Shown: positions 1 to 9,222 of the stretch, piece after piece | Layout of the letters: the number at the start of each line of letters is the position of its first letter | How positions within the stretch are numbered: the stretch's first letter is position 1 | Origin: an uncultured bacterium | GTDB taxonomy: Bacteria; Cyanobacteriota; Vampirovibrionia; Gastranaerophilales; Gastranaerophilaceae | DNA: 49,172 nt | Direction of reading: 5' to 3' | NCBI GenBank assembly: GCA_949297715.1 | Contig: CASFTJ010000011.1 | Location: 1-49,172 of the forward strand | Program-made: the position numbers and the translations under genes | The notes under the pieces: model-generated | The model's database searches: none | Told to the model about the DNA's origin: nothing | What the model saw: only the letters and a program-made list of their open reading frames with translations

Positions 1-264
1 CCGTCCGGAGGACTTTTTTAATATATTACTCTTTTTGCGAAAAAACAACCGCCGTCTGCACAAGACCTGCCAGAGGCTTTATAAAATTTCGGTGCGTCGA
101 AACGACGCACCCTACTTGAGCTTTGCGGATTATTAGCGAACGTAAGCGTAGCGATGGTTTTGAGGCACTTTTTCCACAAAAAGTGCCCCCGTCCGGAGGA
201 CTTTAATTAAGAATATATTTAAAAAGCGACCGCCCTTCTTGCGTAAGACCTGCAGGAGGCTTTA
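1..264. repeat. mosaic of dispersed hairpin modules
   Basis: This non-coding stretch is built from short modules. The palindromic core GTCCGGAGGAC is at 3-13 and again at 191-201. AGACCTGC followed by AGGCTTT is at 63-80 and 246-263. A hairpin GGTGCGTCG-AAA-CGACGCACC is at 91-111. A 50-bp module running from GAGCTT to TGAGGCAC is at 118-167. A hairpin GGCACTTTTT-CCAC-AAAAAGTGCC is at 164-187. The middle four modules recur in the same order near 29193-29428. No ORF is convincing here. The repeats are plain to see; their function is unknown. Confidence 0.75.
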
Positions 265-383
265 AATAAATTAGTTTTATTCTTTCAGTGTGTAAAACTA
301 CCATTTCGGTGCGGCAAATGACACACCAAACAAATACTTTTATCATTCTAGTGCATCTATACAACACACAATACTTATATTTA

Positions 384-425
384 AAGTTAATGCGAAGATA
401 AATTATAATATCTTCGCATTAACTT
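384..425 (-). terminator. 17-bp stem hairpin downstream of the YwqK-like gene
   Basis: A perfect 17-bp inverted repeat (384-400 and 409-425) with an 8-nt loop lies 22 bp after the stop of the minus-strand gene. The T run after it on that strand is weak, so it could be a terminator or an RNA-stabilising stem. Confidence 0.55.
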
Positions 426-447
426 ATTAAGTATATTTATTCTAAAT

Positions 448-1065
448 TTATTCTTCTGAAATAACAGTTTTACCGTCTTCTGCATAATGAATTTCTTTTG
501 AATTCTCACCGTCCTGAATAATCTCGGATTCTTTTGTTCCGTCTCCTCGATATACTGTTACTTTCGGTTTTGAAAACATTCCACCGTTATCGTATTCCGT
601 ACGGCTTTCTAAATTCCCAGCTTCATTATACTCTAAAATCCTTGTCGTTTCTCCGTTTTTATACTCAGTAATCTGTTTGACTGTACCATCACCACGGTTA
701 ATTGTTTCTTTTTTTACATTGCCTTTCCTGTCATATTCAAAATGCTCTGAACCTAAAAGATTTCCAACTGCATCATAATATAATTTTCCGATTTCTTTAC
801 CATTTTGCTTTTGTGTTATTAATATTCCACCGTCAGGCAAATTAGTTCTTTTTTCTTCAACTTTATCTTTATCACCTTTTAATATATCGTCTACTGAAAC
901 TTTATCTAAATTTTTGTCTGACTTATGCTCATTAAAATACTTATCTACTTCTGCATTTATCTTGCGAATAGAATCTTGTTCAGCAGGTGATAATTGCCTC
1001 CAACTCTGTAAAATTTTTGCTTTGTCTGTACCTTGAGGCATATTTGAGTTAATATTGTTTGGCAT
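448..1065 (-). CDS. hypothetical protein with YwqK/RHS-like repeats
   Basis: This 205-aa protein has no signal peptide or membrane segment, so it is probably cytoplasmic. From about residue 75 onward it carries short imperfect repeats of the type YD..GNL....YD (for example YDAVGNL, YDRKGNV, YNEAGNL). These resemble the beta-hairpin repeats of MORN/YwqK-like and RHS/YD-repeat proteins. The N-terminal 70 residues are charged and helical. A good Shine-Dalgarno (GAGGAGAAAA) precedes the ATG. It follows the pilus operon on the same strand after a gap of about 75 bp and may be transcribed separately. Similar repeat wording (DEAGNIISKE) occurs in the zincin-like protein at 9223-11133, so the two may belong to one local family. 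Function is not known. Confidence 0.7.
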   Translation of the reverse strand: MPNNINSNMPQGTDKAKILQSWRQLSPAEQDSIRKINAEVDKYFNEHKSDKNLDKVSVDDILKGDKDKVEEKRTNLPDGGILITQKQNGKEIGKLYYDAVGNLLGSEHFEYDRKGNVKKETINRGDGTVKQITEYKNGETTRILEYNEAGNLESRTEYDNGGMFSKPKVTVYRGDGTKESEIIQDGENSKEIHYAEDGKTVISEE

Positions 1066-1140
1066 TTTTTCTCCTCTTTATTTTTTGACTATTTATTATA
1101 AAAAATTTTTATCTGTCTAATTTCATAAATTTTAATTATC

Positions 1141-1986
1141 TTAATGTTTCTTAAATTTCTTATTCCCTAATATTTTATTAACTCTTTTTTTTATTAATTG
1201 TTTTGTTAAAAAATTTAATATTTCTATGGGTAAATAAGAAAAAATTGAAGCAATTACAGCATCTTTTCCGACTAAATATGAAGCTTTCGGATTTTTAGCC
1301 TTATCTGCTTTTTCTACAATTTCGACAACTTTCTTAACATTTAACCCTCGTTTAGCATTTTTTAAAGCATTCCGCTCTAAAAATTTCATTTCTTTTTCAT
1401 AGACTTTGTCATTTTCCAATCTTTCAAAGTTTTCATTTACAGATCTTTCCCACAATGGTGTCGCTATAACCCCGGGTTTTATAGAAATTACCTTTATGTC
1501 CTTTTTGGTTTCAACCATAAGAGAATTAAACAAAATGTCCAATGCTCTTTTGGATGCACAATATGGCGCTATAAACGGGAAGATTCCAAAACTTGAAATG
1601 GAACTTATGTTTATTATCTTTCCCCCTTCTAATAATGAAAGTAAATTATTCGAAAATTCCAAATGCGAAAAAGTATTTATCTGAAACTGCTCTTTCAAAT
1701 CCTGAATTCCCAAATTTTCAACAGCTCCAGCTAAAACACTCCCTGCCACATTAATTAAAGTATCAATCTTATCAGTTTTTGACTTTATAAATTCTGCAGC
1801 TTCTAAAATTGTCGAAGACTTAAACATATCTATATAAAAAGGAATTATATTGTCGGAAGTTTTCAACAATTCATCAAGTTTCGCAGGATTTCTATACCCG
1901 GCAAATACTAAACCTGACTTAGAAAATTCTTCTGTTAAAGCCTTGCCTATTCCTGATGTTGCACCTGTAATTACGTATTTTTTCAT
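1141..1986 (-). CDS. short-chain dehydrogenase/reductase (SDR)
   Basis: This 281-aa classical SDR is expected to be an NAD(P)-dependent oxidoreductase. The N-terminus has the Rossmann glycine motif TGATSGIGKAL (residues 7-17). The structural motif N-V-A-G follows near residue 79. The catalytic Ser sits in NISSISS and the catalytic pair in YCASK (YxxxK). Length is slightly above the 250-aa norm, with a basic C-terminal tail. The substrate cannot be inferred. The start lies 6 bp after the pilC stop on the same strand, so it appears to be the last gene of the pilus operon. A pilus role is not implied by the family, and simple co-transcription is equally likely. Confidence 0.88.
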   Translation of the reverse strand: MKKYVITGATSGIGKALTEEFSKSGLVFAGYRNPAKLDELLKTSDNIIPFYIDMFKSSTILEAAEFIKSKTDKIDTLINVAGSVLAGAVENLGIQDLKEQFQINTFSHLEFSNNLLSLLEGGKIINISSISSFGIFPFIAPYCASKRALDILFNSLMVETKKDIKVISIKPGVIATPLWERSVNENFERLENDKVYEKEMKFLERNALKNAKRGLNVKKVVEIVEKADKAKNPKASYLVGKDAVIASIFSYLPIEILNFLTKQLIKKRVNKILGNKKFKKH

Positions 1987-1992
1987 CGCTTT

Positions 1993-3210
1993 TTAAAGAC
2001 CTACATAAGATCCGAACAACGGTAAGTACAATGCCAATGCCAAAACAAGTACGATAGAACCGATTACAATTAACATTATAGGTTCAATCATCTTGGTCAT
2101 TGTATCTATAATTGTATCAAGCTTTTTATCAATAAATTTTGTTGCTTGTCCCATCATATCGCCAAGACGACCTGATTGTTCACCTGTTGATATCATAAAC
2201 AAAATCATTTTCGGCATAACCCCTGTCGCTCTTAATGCCGTTGACAAGTGCTGACCTTGTTGAACTTTACCTGTTGCTATTGCAACCTGATCTTTTAGAG
2301 TAAAATTCGTTAACGTCAAAATCGACAAGTACAAACATTCTATAATCGGAACACCCGCATCATAAGCAACCTGCAAAACCGCAATAAAATTCGCAAAATT
2401 TGAATATTGTATCAAATCACATAAAACAGGAATTTTTAATACGTTTTCATCAATTTTTCTTTTACTCGGCTCCCACTTAAACAAAAAGGACAAACCGCCG
2501 AATATTGCAATAAAAATCAATGGTACAAAATACCAGTAAGTTTTAAGAAAAATACCAGCACTCATTAATGTCGCCGTAATCCAAGGAAGTTCCTGCCCCA
2601 TATTGTCAAACATGTCTTTAAATACAGGGAATACAAACATCAACATGACAAGCACAATCAAAACTGCCAATACAATAACGAACATCGGATACATCAATGT
2701 ACCGATAACTTTGCCTCTAATATTTGCCTCTTTATTCAAAAGTTCCAATAAACGTTCCAGAGTCTTTTCCAATTCACCTGAATCTTCACCGGCCTTTACC
2801 AGACCTATATAAACCTGACCAAAAATCTCAGGATATTTTGAAACGGTATCCGCAAAAGTCGCACCGCCCATAATCTGACGCCTTAACTCTTTTGATACAA
2901 GTCTTTGTTTTAATTTTGCAGCATCGTTCTCAATAAACATTAAGGACTCAATAATTGGAATACCTGCCTGCGCCAAAATCTGGAGGGTAGATGTAAACTC
3001 AATCTTGTCCTGAAGCCCGAGACTTTTCATCATACCAGGCTTATCATCTTTCTTTACATCATCCTTTTTTAAATTTTCCTCTGTTACTTTGGTCGGTAAA
3101 AATCCTAACTTTCGAACCTGATCCCTCGCATCTCGCAAGCTTTCTGCTTCTATTTTACCGGTTACTATATCTTTATTGTTCTTTAATGCTACATAATTAT
3201 AAATTGTCAT
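1993..3210 (-). CDS. pilC: type IV pilus / type II secretion inner-membrane platform protein
   Basis: This 405-aa GspF/PilC-family protein forms the inner-membrane platform on which the assembly ATPase acts. It has the usual two repeated GspF domains: residues about 65-190 (starting near LQDKIEFTSTLQILAQAG) and about 270-395. Each is followed by hydrophobic segments, with a TM pair near residues 170-245 and a final TM segment near 375-400. The N-terminal YNYVALKNN.....GKIEA segment is typical of PilC. The start is supported by an AGGAG eight bases upstream. It lies 8 bp downstream of pilB. PilC and GspF are close homologues; pilus rather than secretion use is inferred from PilM/N/O-like genes elsewhere in the window. 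Confidence 0.93.
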   Translation of the reverse strand: MTIYNYVALKNNKDIVTGKIEAESLRDARDQVRKLGFLPTKVTEENLKKDDVKKDDKPGMMKSLGLQDKIEFTSTLQILAQAGIPIIESLMFIENDAAKLKQRLVSKELRRQIMGGATFADTVSKYPEIFGQVYIGLVKAGEDSGELEKTLERLLELLNKEANIRGKVIGTLMYPMFVIVLAVLIVLVMLMFVFPVFKDMFDNMGQELPWITATLMSAGIFLKTYWYFVPLIFIAIFGGLSFLFKWEPSKRKIDENVLKIPVLCDLIQYSNFANFIAVLQVAYDAGVPIIECLYLSILTLTNFTLKDQVAIATGKVQQGQHLSTALRATGVMPKMILFMISTGEQSGRLGDMMGQATKFIDKKLDTIIDTMTKMIEPIMLIVIGSIVLVLALALYLPLFGSYVGL

Positions 3211-3218
3211 CGGAACTC

Positions 3219-5231
3219 CTATTCATTAACAACCCCGAGAACCCTGACGAATTCTTCTATCGTTGTATAACCTGAAAGAATATGTGCCATACAAGATTGA
3301 TGAAGCGTTTTCATACCATTCTTAACCGCTGCATCTTCTATTTCCAAGTCATGCGCACCCATGGCTATAAGACGTTTGATTTCTTTATTTATCTGCATTA
3401 TTTCATAAACACCCAAACGTCCTTTATAACCTGTAAACTCACATTTATTACAACCTCTTGCTCTATAAATCGGTGTTTTCATTAACTTTTGAATATCTTC
3501 TTCATTAACCAAAATTTGACTTGCTTCTTCATAAGTTGGATAATATTCTTCCTTACATTCATCACAGAGTTTTCTTACAAGACGCTGTGCTATTACACCT
3601 GAAAGTGTTGACGACACCAAGTAATCTTTTGCACCCATTTCAATTAGACGGGTAACAGTTGCAGCTGCCGAGTTCGTGTGTACCGTACTTAATACAAGGT
3701 GACCTGTTAGTGCTGCGGATATCGCAATTTCTAAGGTTTCATAGTCACGAATTTCACCAACCAGAATAATATCAGGGTCCTGCCTTAATATCGCTCTCAT
3801 ACATGATGCAAACGTAATACCAGCTTTTGCGTTAATCTGTGACTGGTTTATACCTTCAAGCTTGATTTCTATCGGGTCCTCAATTGTTGTAATGTTAACA
3901 TCTTCATTATTCAAACTTTTTAATACAGAATAAAGAGTCGTTGTTTTACCCGAACCCGTTGGACCTGAGGTTAAAATAATTCCGTTCGGACAACTTACCA
4001 TATTTTTAATCTTTGCAATATCTTCATCCGAACCGCCTATAAGTTTTATGTTTTTATCAGCTGCATTCAAGCTGACAGCAGGCGCAAGTACACGGATACA
4101 AACCTTTTCTTTTCCGGATACAGGCAGAGTATTTATACGAAAGTCATAAGATCCGTCACGATATTTAATAGAAAAAGTTCCGTCCTGAGGCCTTCTGTGT
4201 TCTGCTATGTTCATTCTTGACAATACCTTAAAACGCGCAATTACCGAAGACTCTGCCTTCGGTGGTATATCAAGAACTTTTTGTAACATGCCAAACTTCC
4301 TGTAACGGACTATATATCCGTCCAACCTTGGCTCTATGTGAATATCGGATACATTGTTATCTATCGCTGTTGTAATTATCTGATTTACAAATTTAGCAAT
4401 TGATCCCGTTGAATCCTGAAGTTCGTTATCTACCTGCTCCCATAAGGTTTCTTCTTTCTCTATTTCCGCAGATTCTTCTTCTATCTTTTTAATAATTCTT
4501 TCTGTTTCTTTTTTCTGCTCGGAGAAAAATGTGTCCATTGAGTTCTGATACTCGTAGTGAGTCATCAGTAACTGCTTAGGGTTTTGACCTGTTAAATAAA
4601 TTACCTCTCTTAATACATCAGGCTTTAAAGGTGATACAACACCTAATAAAATCGTTTTTCCATCTGATGATATCGGAACGACTTTATTTGTTTTTATAAA
4701 GTCCTCTGGCAGCATATTAATAAATTTGTCCTGCTTTGCCAGCTGCTCCGGACTCACGAGCTCAAATCCGGTCTGATCATGCAAAATTTCTTTTAACTGC
4801 TGAAGCGTTATAAAACCTAATTTAAACAGTGTCGATCCTATAGGCATCTTCAAACGCTTGCTCTCAGCTAGCGCTTGCAACAATTGCAAATCTGAAATAT
4901 AACCCTTTTTAATTAAAAGCTCGCCTAACTTTGCTTGGTTTTCTGATGAATTTAACGTCGCAGAATCCGCTGCCATCATTGACTTTAGACTATTTATCAA
5001 CTGCAGCAAATCACCATCCGCTATTTGTATAAATTTAATCTGAAACGGAAAAATTTCCTTCAATCTTAAAATTACAACATCTTTATCGGATTTTGAATTT
5101 ATTGCAACAAACAGAAACTTATCTTTCACACTTATCGGAACAAAATTATATTCCTCCATCAGTGAAAATTTTACTTTATTCAGAATCTGATTGTTTACAC
5201 TGTTTTTTAATTTGTTTAAAACTTCATTCAT
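3219..5231 (-). CDS. pilB: type IV pilus assembly ATPase (PilB/GspE family)
   Basis: This 670-aa hexameric ATPase powers pilus extension. The N-terminal region contains a GspE-N/MshEN-like segment (LGELLIKKGYISDLQL, around residue 105). The ATPase core has Walker A GPTGSGKTTT (about residue 424), an Asp box NITTIEDPIE, Walker B DIILVGEIRD, and a His box STVHTNSA. A tetracysteine zinc motif follows (CDEC....CNKC), as in PilB/GspE and unlike the PilT retraction ATPase. No PilT is present in this window. It sits between pilQ (19-bp gap) and pilC (8-bp gap) in one operon. The family assignment is certain; PilB versus GspE rests on context. Confidence 0.94.
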   Translation of the reverse strand: MNEVLNKLKNSVNNQILNKVKFSLMEEYNFVPISVKDKFLFVAINSKSDKDVVILRLKEIFPFQIKFIQIADGDLLQLINSLKSMMAADSATLNSSENQAKLGELLIKKGYISDLQLLQALAESKRLKMPIGSTLFKLGFITLQQLKEILHDQTGFELVSPEQLAKQDKFINMLPEDFIKTNKVVPISSDGKTILLGVVSPLKPDVLREVIYLTGQNPKQLLMTHYEYQNSMDTFFSEQKKETERIIKKIEEESAEIEKEETLWEQVDNELQDSTGSIAKFVNQIITTAIDNNVSDIHIEPRLDGYIVRYRKFGMLQKVLDIPPKAESSVIARFKVLSRMNIAEHRRPQDGTFSIKYRDGSYDFRINTLPVSGKEKVCIRVLAPAVSLNAADKNIKLIGGSDEDIAKIKNMVSCPNGIILTSGPTGSGKTTTLYSVLKSLNNEDVNITTIEDPIEIKLEGINQSQINAKAGITFASCMRAILRQDPDIILVGEIRDYETLEIAISAALTGHLVLSTVHTNSAAATVTRLIEMGAKDYLVSSTLSGVIAQRLVRKLCDECKEEYYPTYEEASQILVNEEDIQKLMKTPIYRARGCNKCEFTGYKGRLGVYEIMQINKEIKRLIAMGAHDLEIEDAAVKNGMKTLHQSCMAHILSGYTTIEEFVRVLGVVNE

Positions 5232-5250
5232 TATTTTGTTTTGCTACCGC

Positions 5251-7146
5251 TTATAATGTATCCTGCTCGCTTATTGCATCCTCATTATCCGTAATAATTC
5301 TCGGTGTTATCATTATAATCATTTCTTCTTTTGTCTTTTCTGTATTTGAACTTCTGAAAATTGCTCCTATATAAGGAATGTCACCTAAGAACGGGATTTT
5401 TGCAATATTTTTGGTTTCTTCATCTCTTATCATACCGCCGATAATGAGAGTTTCACCATCTTTAATACGCACACCTTTCAGTTCTAGGTTACGTCTTTGA
5501 AGCAATGTTGCCGCAAGCTCCTGTTCGCCATCTTCATTATAAGTATACTCACGACCGCTGATTGTTGCATAATCTGGATTTATGTCTAGAGTTACATAAC
5601 CGTCAGGGCTTATGAACGGTGTCAGAGTAACTTTAATACCGTTATCATCACCAATTTCATAATCCTTTTGTGAAGTTGCGTTGTTTACACCTTGTACAAT
5701 CTGAGATGTTACGGTCTTTACGTAATCTGAAGTCAAGTCTATTGTTGCTTCCTGACCGTTTGTAACAAGGATTCTCGGGTTTGCTACAATACGTCCTTTT
5801 CTGTTTTCTACAATATAATTAATTGTCCATGATAATGACATTGCAGGGTATTGAGCACCTTCTCCGCTTGGAACCTTATTACCTGCGTGGTCAATTATAT
5901 ATATAGGACTGTCTGTTCTTGTACCTGTTTCGCCGGTAAAGGAAGCTTTTAAATTTTTACTTACAAAAGTCCAAGCGTTGTCAAATGTTCTACTGCCTGC
6001 CTCATTAAGTTCTATAATTGATATTTCCAGATATGCCTGAGGTTCTTTAATATCATTTTTCTTAATAAATTCTTCAATCATGCCAAACTGGGCATCAGTT
6101 GCTCCCATGACATTTATTGTTCCTAGACCTTGTGAGAATGAAACTTCAAGTGCCAAAAGAGGTAATGAAGAAAACTCAACAGAACCACCTGAGCCACTGC
6201 TGCTTGTCTTCATATCTGAAGTATACCCGCAGGCAATCTGGCCTCCACCTATTGAAAGCCCTTTAGCTTCACTGGCTGCAGCACCTGTGATCTGCCCTAT
6301 AGAACTGCTTTTTGAAGCATCCATATCTATTATCGTCGGCAACAACTGTGTACAAATCATCTCTGCCATTACATCAGGAGTAACATGGTTGACTTTATAT
6401 GTCTTGAATACTGGCTTTGTATCAAACTGTTCTACAATTTTTTTTGCCATTTCTGCATCGCTCTTAGTACCAAAAATTAAAATCTCGTTTTTACGAGGAT
6501 TTGTAGTTGCTACATAAGTCCCTGAAAGTCCTGGCTTTTTCAATCCGAAAATATTTTGGTTCAAAAAACTTGCCATTGGCATAGCATCTATGTACTTAAC
6601 AGGAATTGCTATCATTTCTTTCATATTAATAGTAGACCCGCTCGGATCCGAATAAACAATAAGAGTATTGTTATCTATCAAATAGAAAAGCTGATTCATT
6701 TCCATAATAAGATCAAAAGCATCATTAATTGGAACGTCAACCAAATCCATAGTTACTGTACCGGATACATCCTGAGCAAATATGATATTTAAACCTGCCT
6801 TATCAGCAAACATTCTAATTACCTGAGTCACATCAGAATCTCTAAGACTCAATGTAACAGGAATATTTTTATCAGTAAGAGAAACATCTCCGCGAAGCTT
6901 TATATTTTCTGTAGGTTTATGCACAACACCACTCTCATATGAAGCTCCTGAAAATACATCTCCAACAACTGAAGATGAATTAAATCCTCTAATTCCACTC
7001 ATATCCTCTGCTAACAGAATTCCATTTGCACTATCTTTCATGTAATCGGAAATTCCATAAGCCAACACCGGCAATGAACAATTAGTTAACGTAAATGCTA
7101 ACAACATTGAACCTGCTAAAACTTTCTTCATTACTTTATTTTTCAT
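5251..7146 (-). CDS. pilQ: secretin, outer-membrane pilus channel
   Basis: This 631-aa protein forms the outer-membrane secretin ring through which the pilus passes. It has an N-terminal signal peptide (hydrophobic run about residues 9-28, ending near LPVLAYG). An N0/STN domain (about 75-165, VTLSLRDSDVTQVIRMFADK) follows, then an N1-like domain with the variable insert SSSGSGGS. The C-terminal secretin domain contains VANPRILVTNGQEATI and the signature IPFLGDIPYIGAIFRS near residue 595, ending MIIMITPRII. A possible lipobox (LTNC) lies in the signal region, so a lipidated N-terminus cannot be excluded. AGGAG precedes the ATG. Its presence shows a diderm envelope. Confidence 0.94.
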   Translation of the reverse strand: MKNKVMKKVLAGSMLLAFTLTNCSLPVLAYGISDYMKDSANGILLAEDMSGIRGFNSSSVVGDVFSGASYESGVVHKPTENIKLRGDVSLTDKNIPVTLSLRDSDVTQVIRMFADKAGLNIIFAQDVSGTVTMDLVDVPINDAFDLIMEMNQLFYLIDNNTLIVYSDPSGSTINMKEMIAIPVKYIDAMPMASFLNQNIFGLKKPGLSGTYVATTNPRKNEILIFGTKSDAEMAKKIVEQFDTKPVFKTYKVNHVTPDVMAEMICTQLLPTIIDMDASKSSSIGQITGAAASEAKGLSIGGGQIACGYTSDMKTSSSGSGGSVEFSSLPLLALEVSFSQGLGTINVMGATDAQFGMIEEFIKKNDIKEPQAYLEISIIELNEAGSRTFDNAWTFVSKNLKASFTGETGTRTDSPIYIIDHAGNKVPSGEGAQYPAMSLSWTINYIVENRKGRIVANPRILVTNGQEATIDLTSDYVKTVTSQIVQGVNNATSQKDYEIGDDNGIKVTLTPFISPDGYVTLDINPDYATISGREYTYNEDGEQELAATLLQRRNLELKGVRIKDGETLIIGGMIRDEETKNIAKIPFLGDIPYIGAIFRSSNTEKTKEEMIIMITPRIITDNEDAISEQDTL

Positions 7147-7167
7147 ATCTGCTCCTGCTTATTTAAC

Positions 7168-7986
7168 TTATTTTTTACTGCCGCCAAATTTATTTTCCAA
7201 ATTCGATATAGTGTTGTATTGAATACCATCTGTAACCAACAACTGACCTACACCTGCCTGATAAACATTTGACCCAAGCTGAACCGTAACTACTGTCGGT
7301 TGTATTGATAAAACCTTATATCCATTCACTACATCACCTGATCTTACAAGATAATCTGCATTCTCTATATTCAATATTGCCGAAGGGCTATCCTTGTCGT
7401 ACATAATACCGGAAACTTTTGTTGTAAGTATCTTTTCTGCTTCCGGATTTGAAGATGCAGACTTTGGCGGATCAACCAAATCGTACTCAAGTTTTGCTTT
7501 TTCTAAATTTATATTTTTTTGAGCATCGTTCTCTTTTTTACTTTCATTATAAGGCAAAAACGGATCCAAACGCCCAGAAGCATCAACCGTCACTAAAACC
7601 ATTTTATCACCCTGTGATGCTATGACATCAACATCTTCACCTTCAGCTACCTCATCTTTTTTCTTTTTTGAATCATTGGTCGTTTTTTCTCCAGCAGCAC
7701 CAGCTTCAATATCAACAACATCAGAACCAAGTTCTGCATTTTGCTCTTGGGCTGCTGGCTCCGGTATTCCGGTTTCAGGACTGGGTATATTAGCTGCAAT
7801 ATCAGAATTTCCGCCACCACCAGCGCAACCTGTTGCAACAAAAACTAATACCGCTAAAAAGGCTACTACTATAATCATCCCTGTTTTGCTTCTACGGGAA
7901 GTTTCCATTACTTCCATTTTCTCTTCCATTTTATTCATAAAACTTTTAATCACTCGCCACCTGTTACTTATTCTGGTTTTACACAT
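7168..7986 (-). CDS. PilP/GspC-like pilus assembly protein
   Basis: Up to 272 aa. One N-terminal membrane segment (IIVVAFLAVLVFVATGC) is followed by a Pro/Ala/Glu-rich linker and a C-terminal domain of about 85 residues with GIMYDKDSPSAILN, YLVRSGDVVNGYKVLSI and TVQLGSNVYQAGVGQ. That is the layout and wording of the homology-region domain in PilP/GspC, which links inner-membrane pilus proteins to the secretin. It is the first gene of the operon, 21 bp before pilQ. The start is uncertain: TATAAT lies only 4 bp upstream of the first ATG, and several in-frame ATGs follow within 30 residues (for example at 7938). VATGC could be a lipobox, but the following residues fit a TM anchor as well. Confidence 0.72.
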   Translation of the reverse strand: MCKTRISNRWRVIKSFMNKMEEKMEVMETSRRSKTGMIIVVAFLAVLVFVATGCAGGGGNSDIAANIPSPETGIPEPAAQEQNAELGSDVVDIEAGAAGEKTTNDSKKKKDEVAEGEDVDVIASQGDKMVLVTVDASGRLDPFLPYNESKKENDAQKNINLEKAKLEYDLVDPPKSASSNPEAEKILTTKVSGIMYDKDSPSAILNIENADYLVRSGDVVNGYKVLSIQPTVVTVQLGSNVYQAGVGQLLVTDGIQYNTISNLENKFGGSKK

Positions 7987-8148
7987 ACTAATTATATTAA
8001 AATTAATAAATTAAAGTATCAGTTATTTAATGTATTTAATTTTAATAATGCTCCCAGTTTAAATAAATTTTACAATTAGCTTATTTTAGTTTAGCATACT
8101 TTGATATTTAGTGCAAAATACGTTACAAGTGTTAAGGATTTGTAAAAT

Positions 8149-9006
8149 TTATTGGAAATTATTAGTTATTGTATGAATATATTCAAGTATTTTATCAAAA
8201 TAATTCAAATCAACATTTCCGTCGAGAATAAAATCAGCGTAATTTCTGCCGGGCTGAACATATTTTTGACCTGCTTCAAAAATATAATTCCATTGTTTTT
8301 TAGCATTTTCCACAGTTTGATTTCGTTCCTGTGTAGCTCTTCTCATAAAACGTCTGCGTCTTATTTCATTTTCGGTTTCTATGTAAATCTTAACATCAAA
8401 AACATCTTTAACTTCTTCATACATCGTTGCAATTCCTTCTACAACAATAAGCTTATCAGATTTAACTTCCAGAGCTTCGGGAATTGAAACTCCGGTTCCG
8501 TTTGGAACATACCTTGGAGCTTTTATATTTTTGCCTTCTGAAAGACTTAACAAATCTTTTCTTAAAAGCGAAAGCTGAAAACTTTCCGGTGCATCTATGT
8601 CATAACCGTTATCGCGCACATTGTCAAAACTTCCGTACTTCTTAATCAATTCCGAAATATCGTTAAAATAATTATCGGTACTCAAAACCGAAACAGGCAT
8701 TGATAATTGTTCTATAAGATTTTTAATTTCGTGACAAATCGTAGATTTTCCGGAGGCCGATTCTCCTGTAATCCCAATTAATATCCGCTTATGAGGATTT
8801 GTTATAAGCCTTCTTGTAAAGTGCCCGATAAATAACGGATTTATTTCCTTAAAAAGCGGAGTAGAACTTTTGCGGTCATAAGCGAATATCTGCTTAAATT
8901 TTGTTTGCAGATAAAATGCCAAAAGTTCGCGTCCCGTCCTTGAATTGAAATCAGGCTTCAAAATCTTATCTTTCGAATTTAATTCTTTATCAATTAACAG
9001 TTGCAT
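8149..9006 (-). CDS. uridine kinase / phosphoribulokinase-family P-loop kinase
   Basis: This 285-aa protein has Walker A GITGESASGKST at about residue 78 and a kinase signature STDNYFND. An Asp/Pro substrate segment (DIDAPESFQL) and VVEGIATMYE (Walker B-like) follow, with Arg-rich lid helices (RRRRFMRRATQERNQT). The kinase half matches uridine kinase/Udk-type enzymes (nucleoside 5'-phosphorylation, pyrimidine salvage). An extra N-terminal segment of about 75 residues precedes the kinase fold and ends in FIGHFTRRLITNPHKR; short Udk proteins lack it. The gene stands alone, divergent from the zincin-like gene. Substrate is inferred from the family only. Phosphoribulokinase or a kinase of another small sugar/nucleoside is possible. 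Confidence 0.75.
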   Translation of the reverse strand: MQLLIDKELNSKDKILKPDFNSRTGRELLAFYLQTKFKQIFAYDRKSSTPLFKEINPLFIGHFTRRLITNPHKRILIGITGESASGKSTICHEIKNLIEQLSMPVSVLSTDNYFNDISELIKKYGSFDNVRDNGYDIDAPESFQLSLLRKDLLSLSEGKNIKAPRYVPNGTGVSIPEALEVKSDKLIVVEGIATMYEEVKDVFDVKIYIETENEIRRRRFMRRATQERNQTVENAKKQWNYIFEAGQKYVQPGRNYADFILDGNVDLNYFDKILEYIHTITNNFQ

Positions 9007-9222
9007 ATAAAATTCCGATGAATATTAATATGCATTATATAATAACCGAGAAAATATTTTTTTGCTAGTGTAAAATTAAATTGTTTTACATTTTGCCCAA
9101 CTTTTTTGCCACCCTTATAGTTGCCTAATTTTAAGCTTTTTATAATCTTTACAAAAATTTACTTAAGTTTTTATTATATGAACCGATTAAAACTGTTAGT
9201 AAAATATTTAGAGGTTAGTAAT

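Noticed and set aside
63-80. B12 box of a cobalamin riboswitch (AGACCTGC...)
   Set aside because: Only a short resemblance; no P4-P6 core nearby, and the motif is part of the dispersed repeat modules.
7622-8014. Plus-strand open frame opposite the pilP-like gene
   Set aside because: Low-complexity Ser/Pro shadow of the Glu/Ala-rich linker; no ribosome site.
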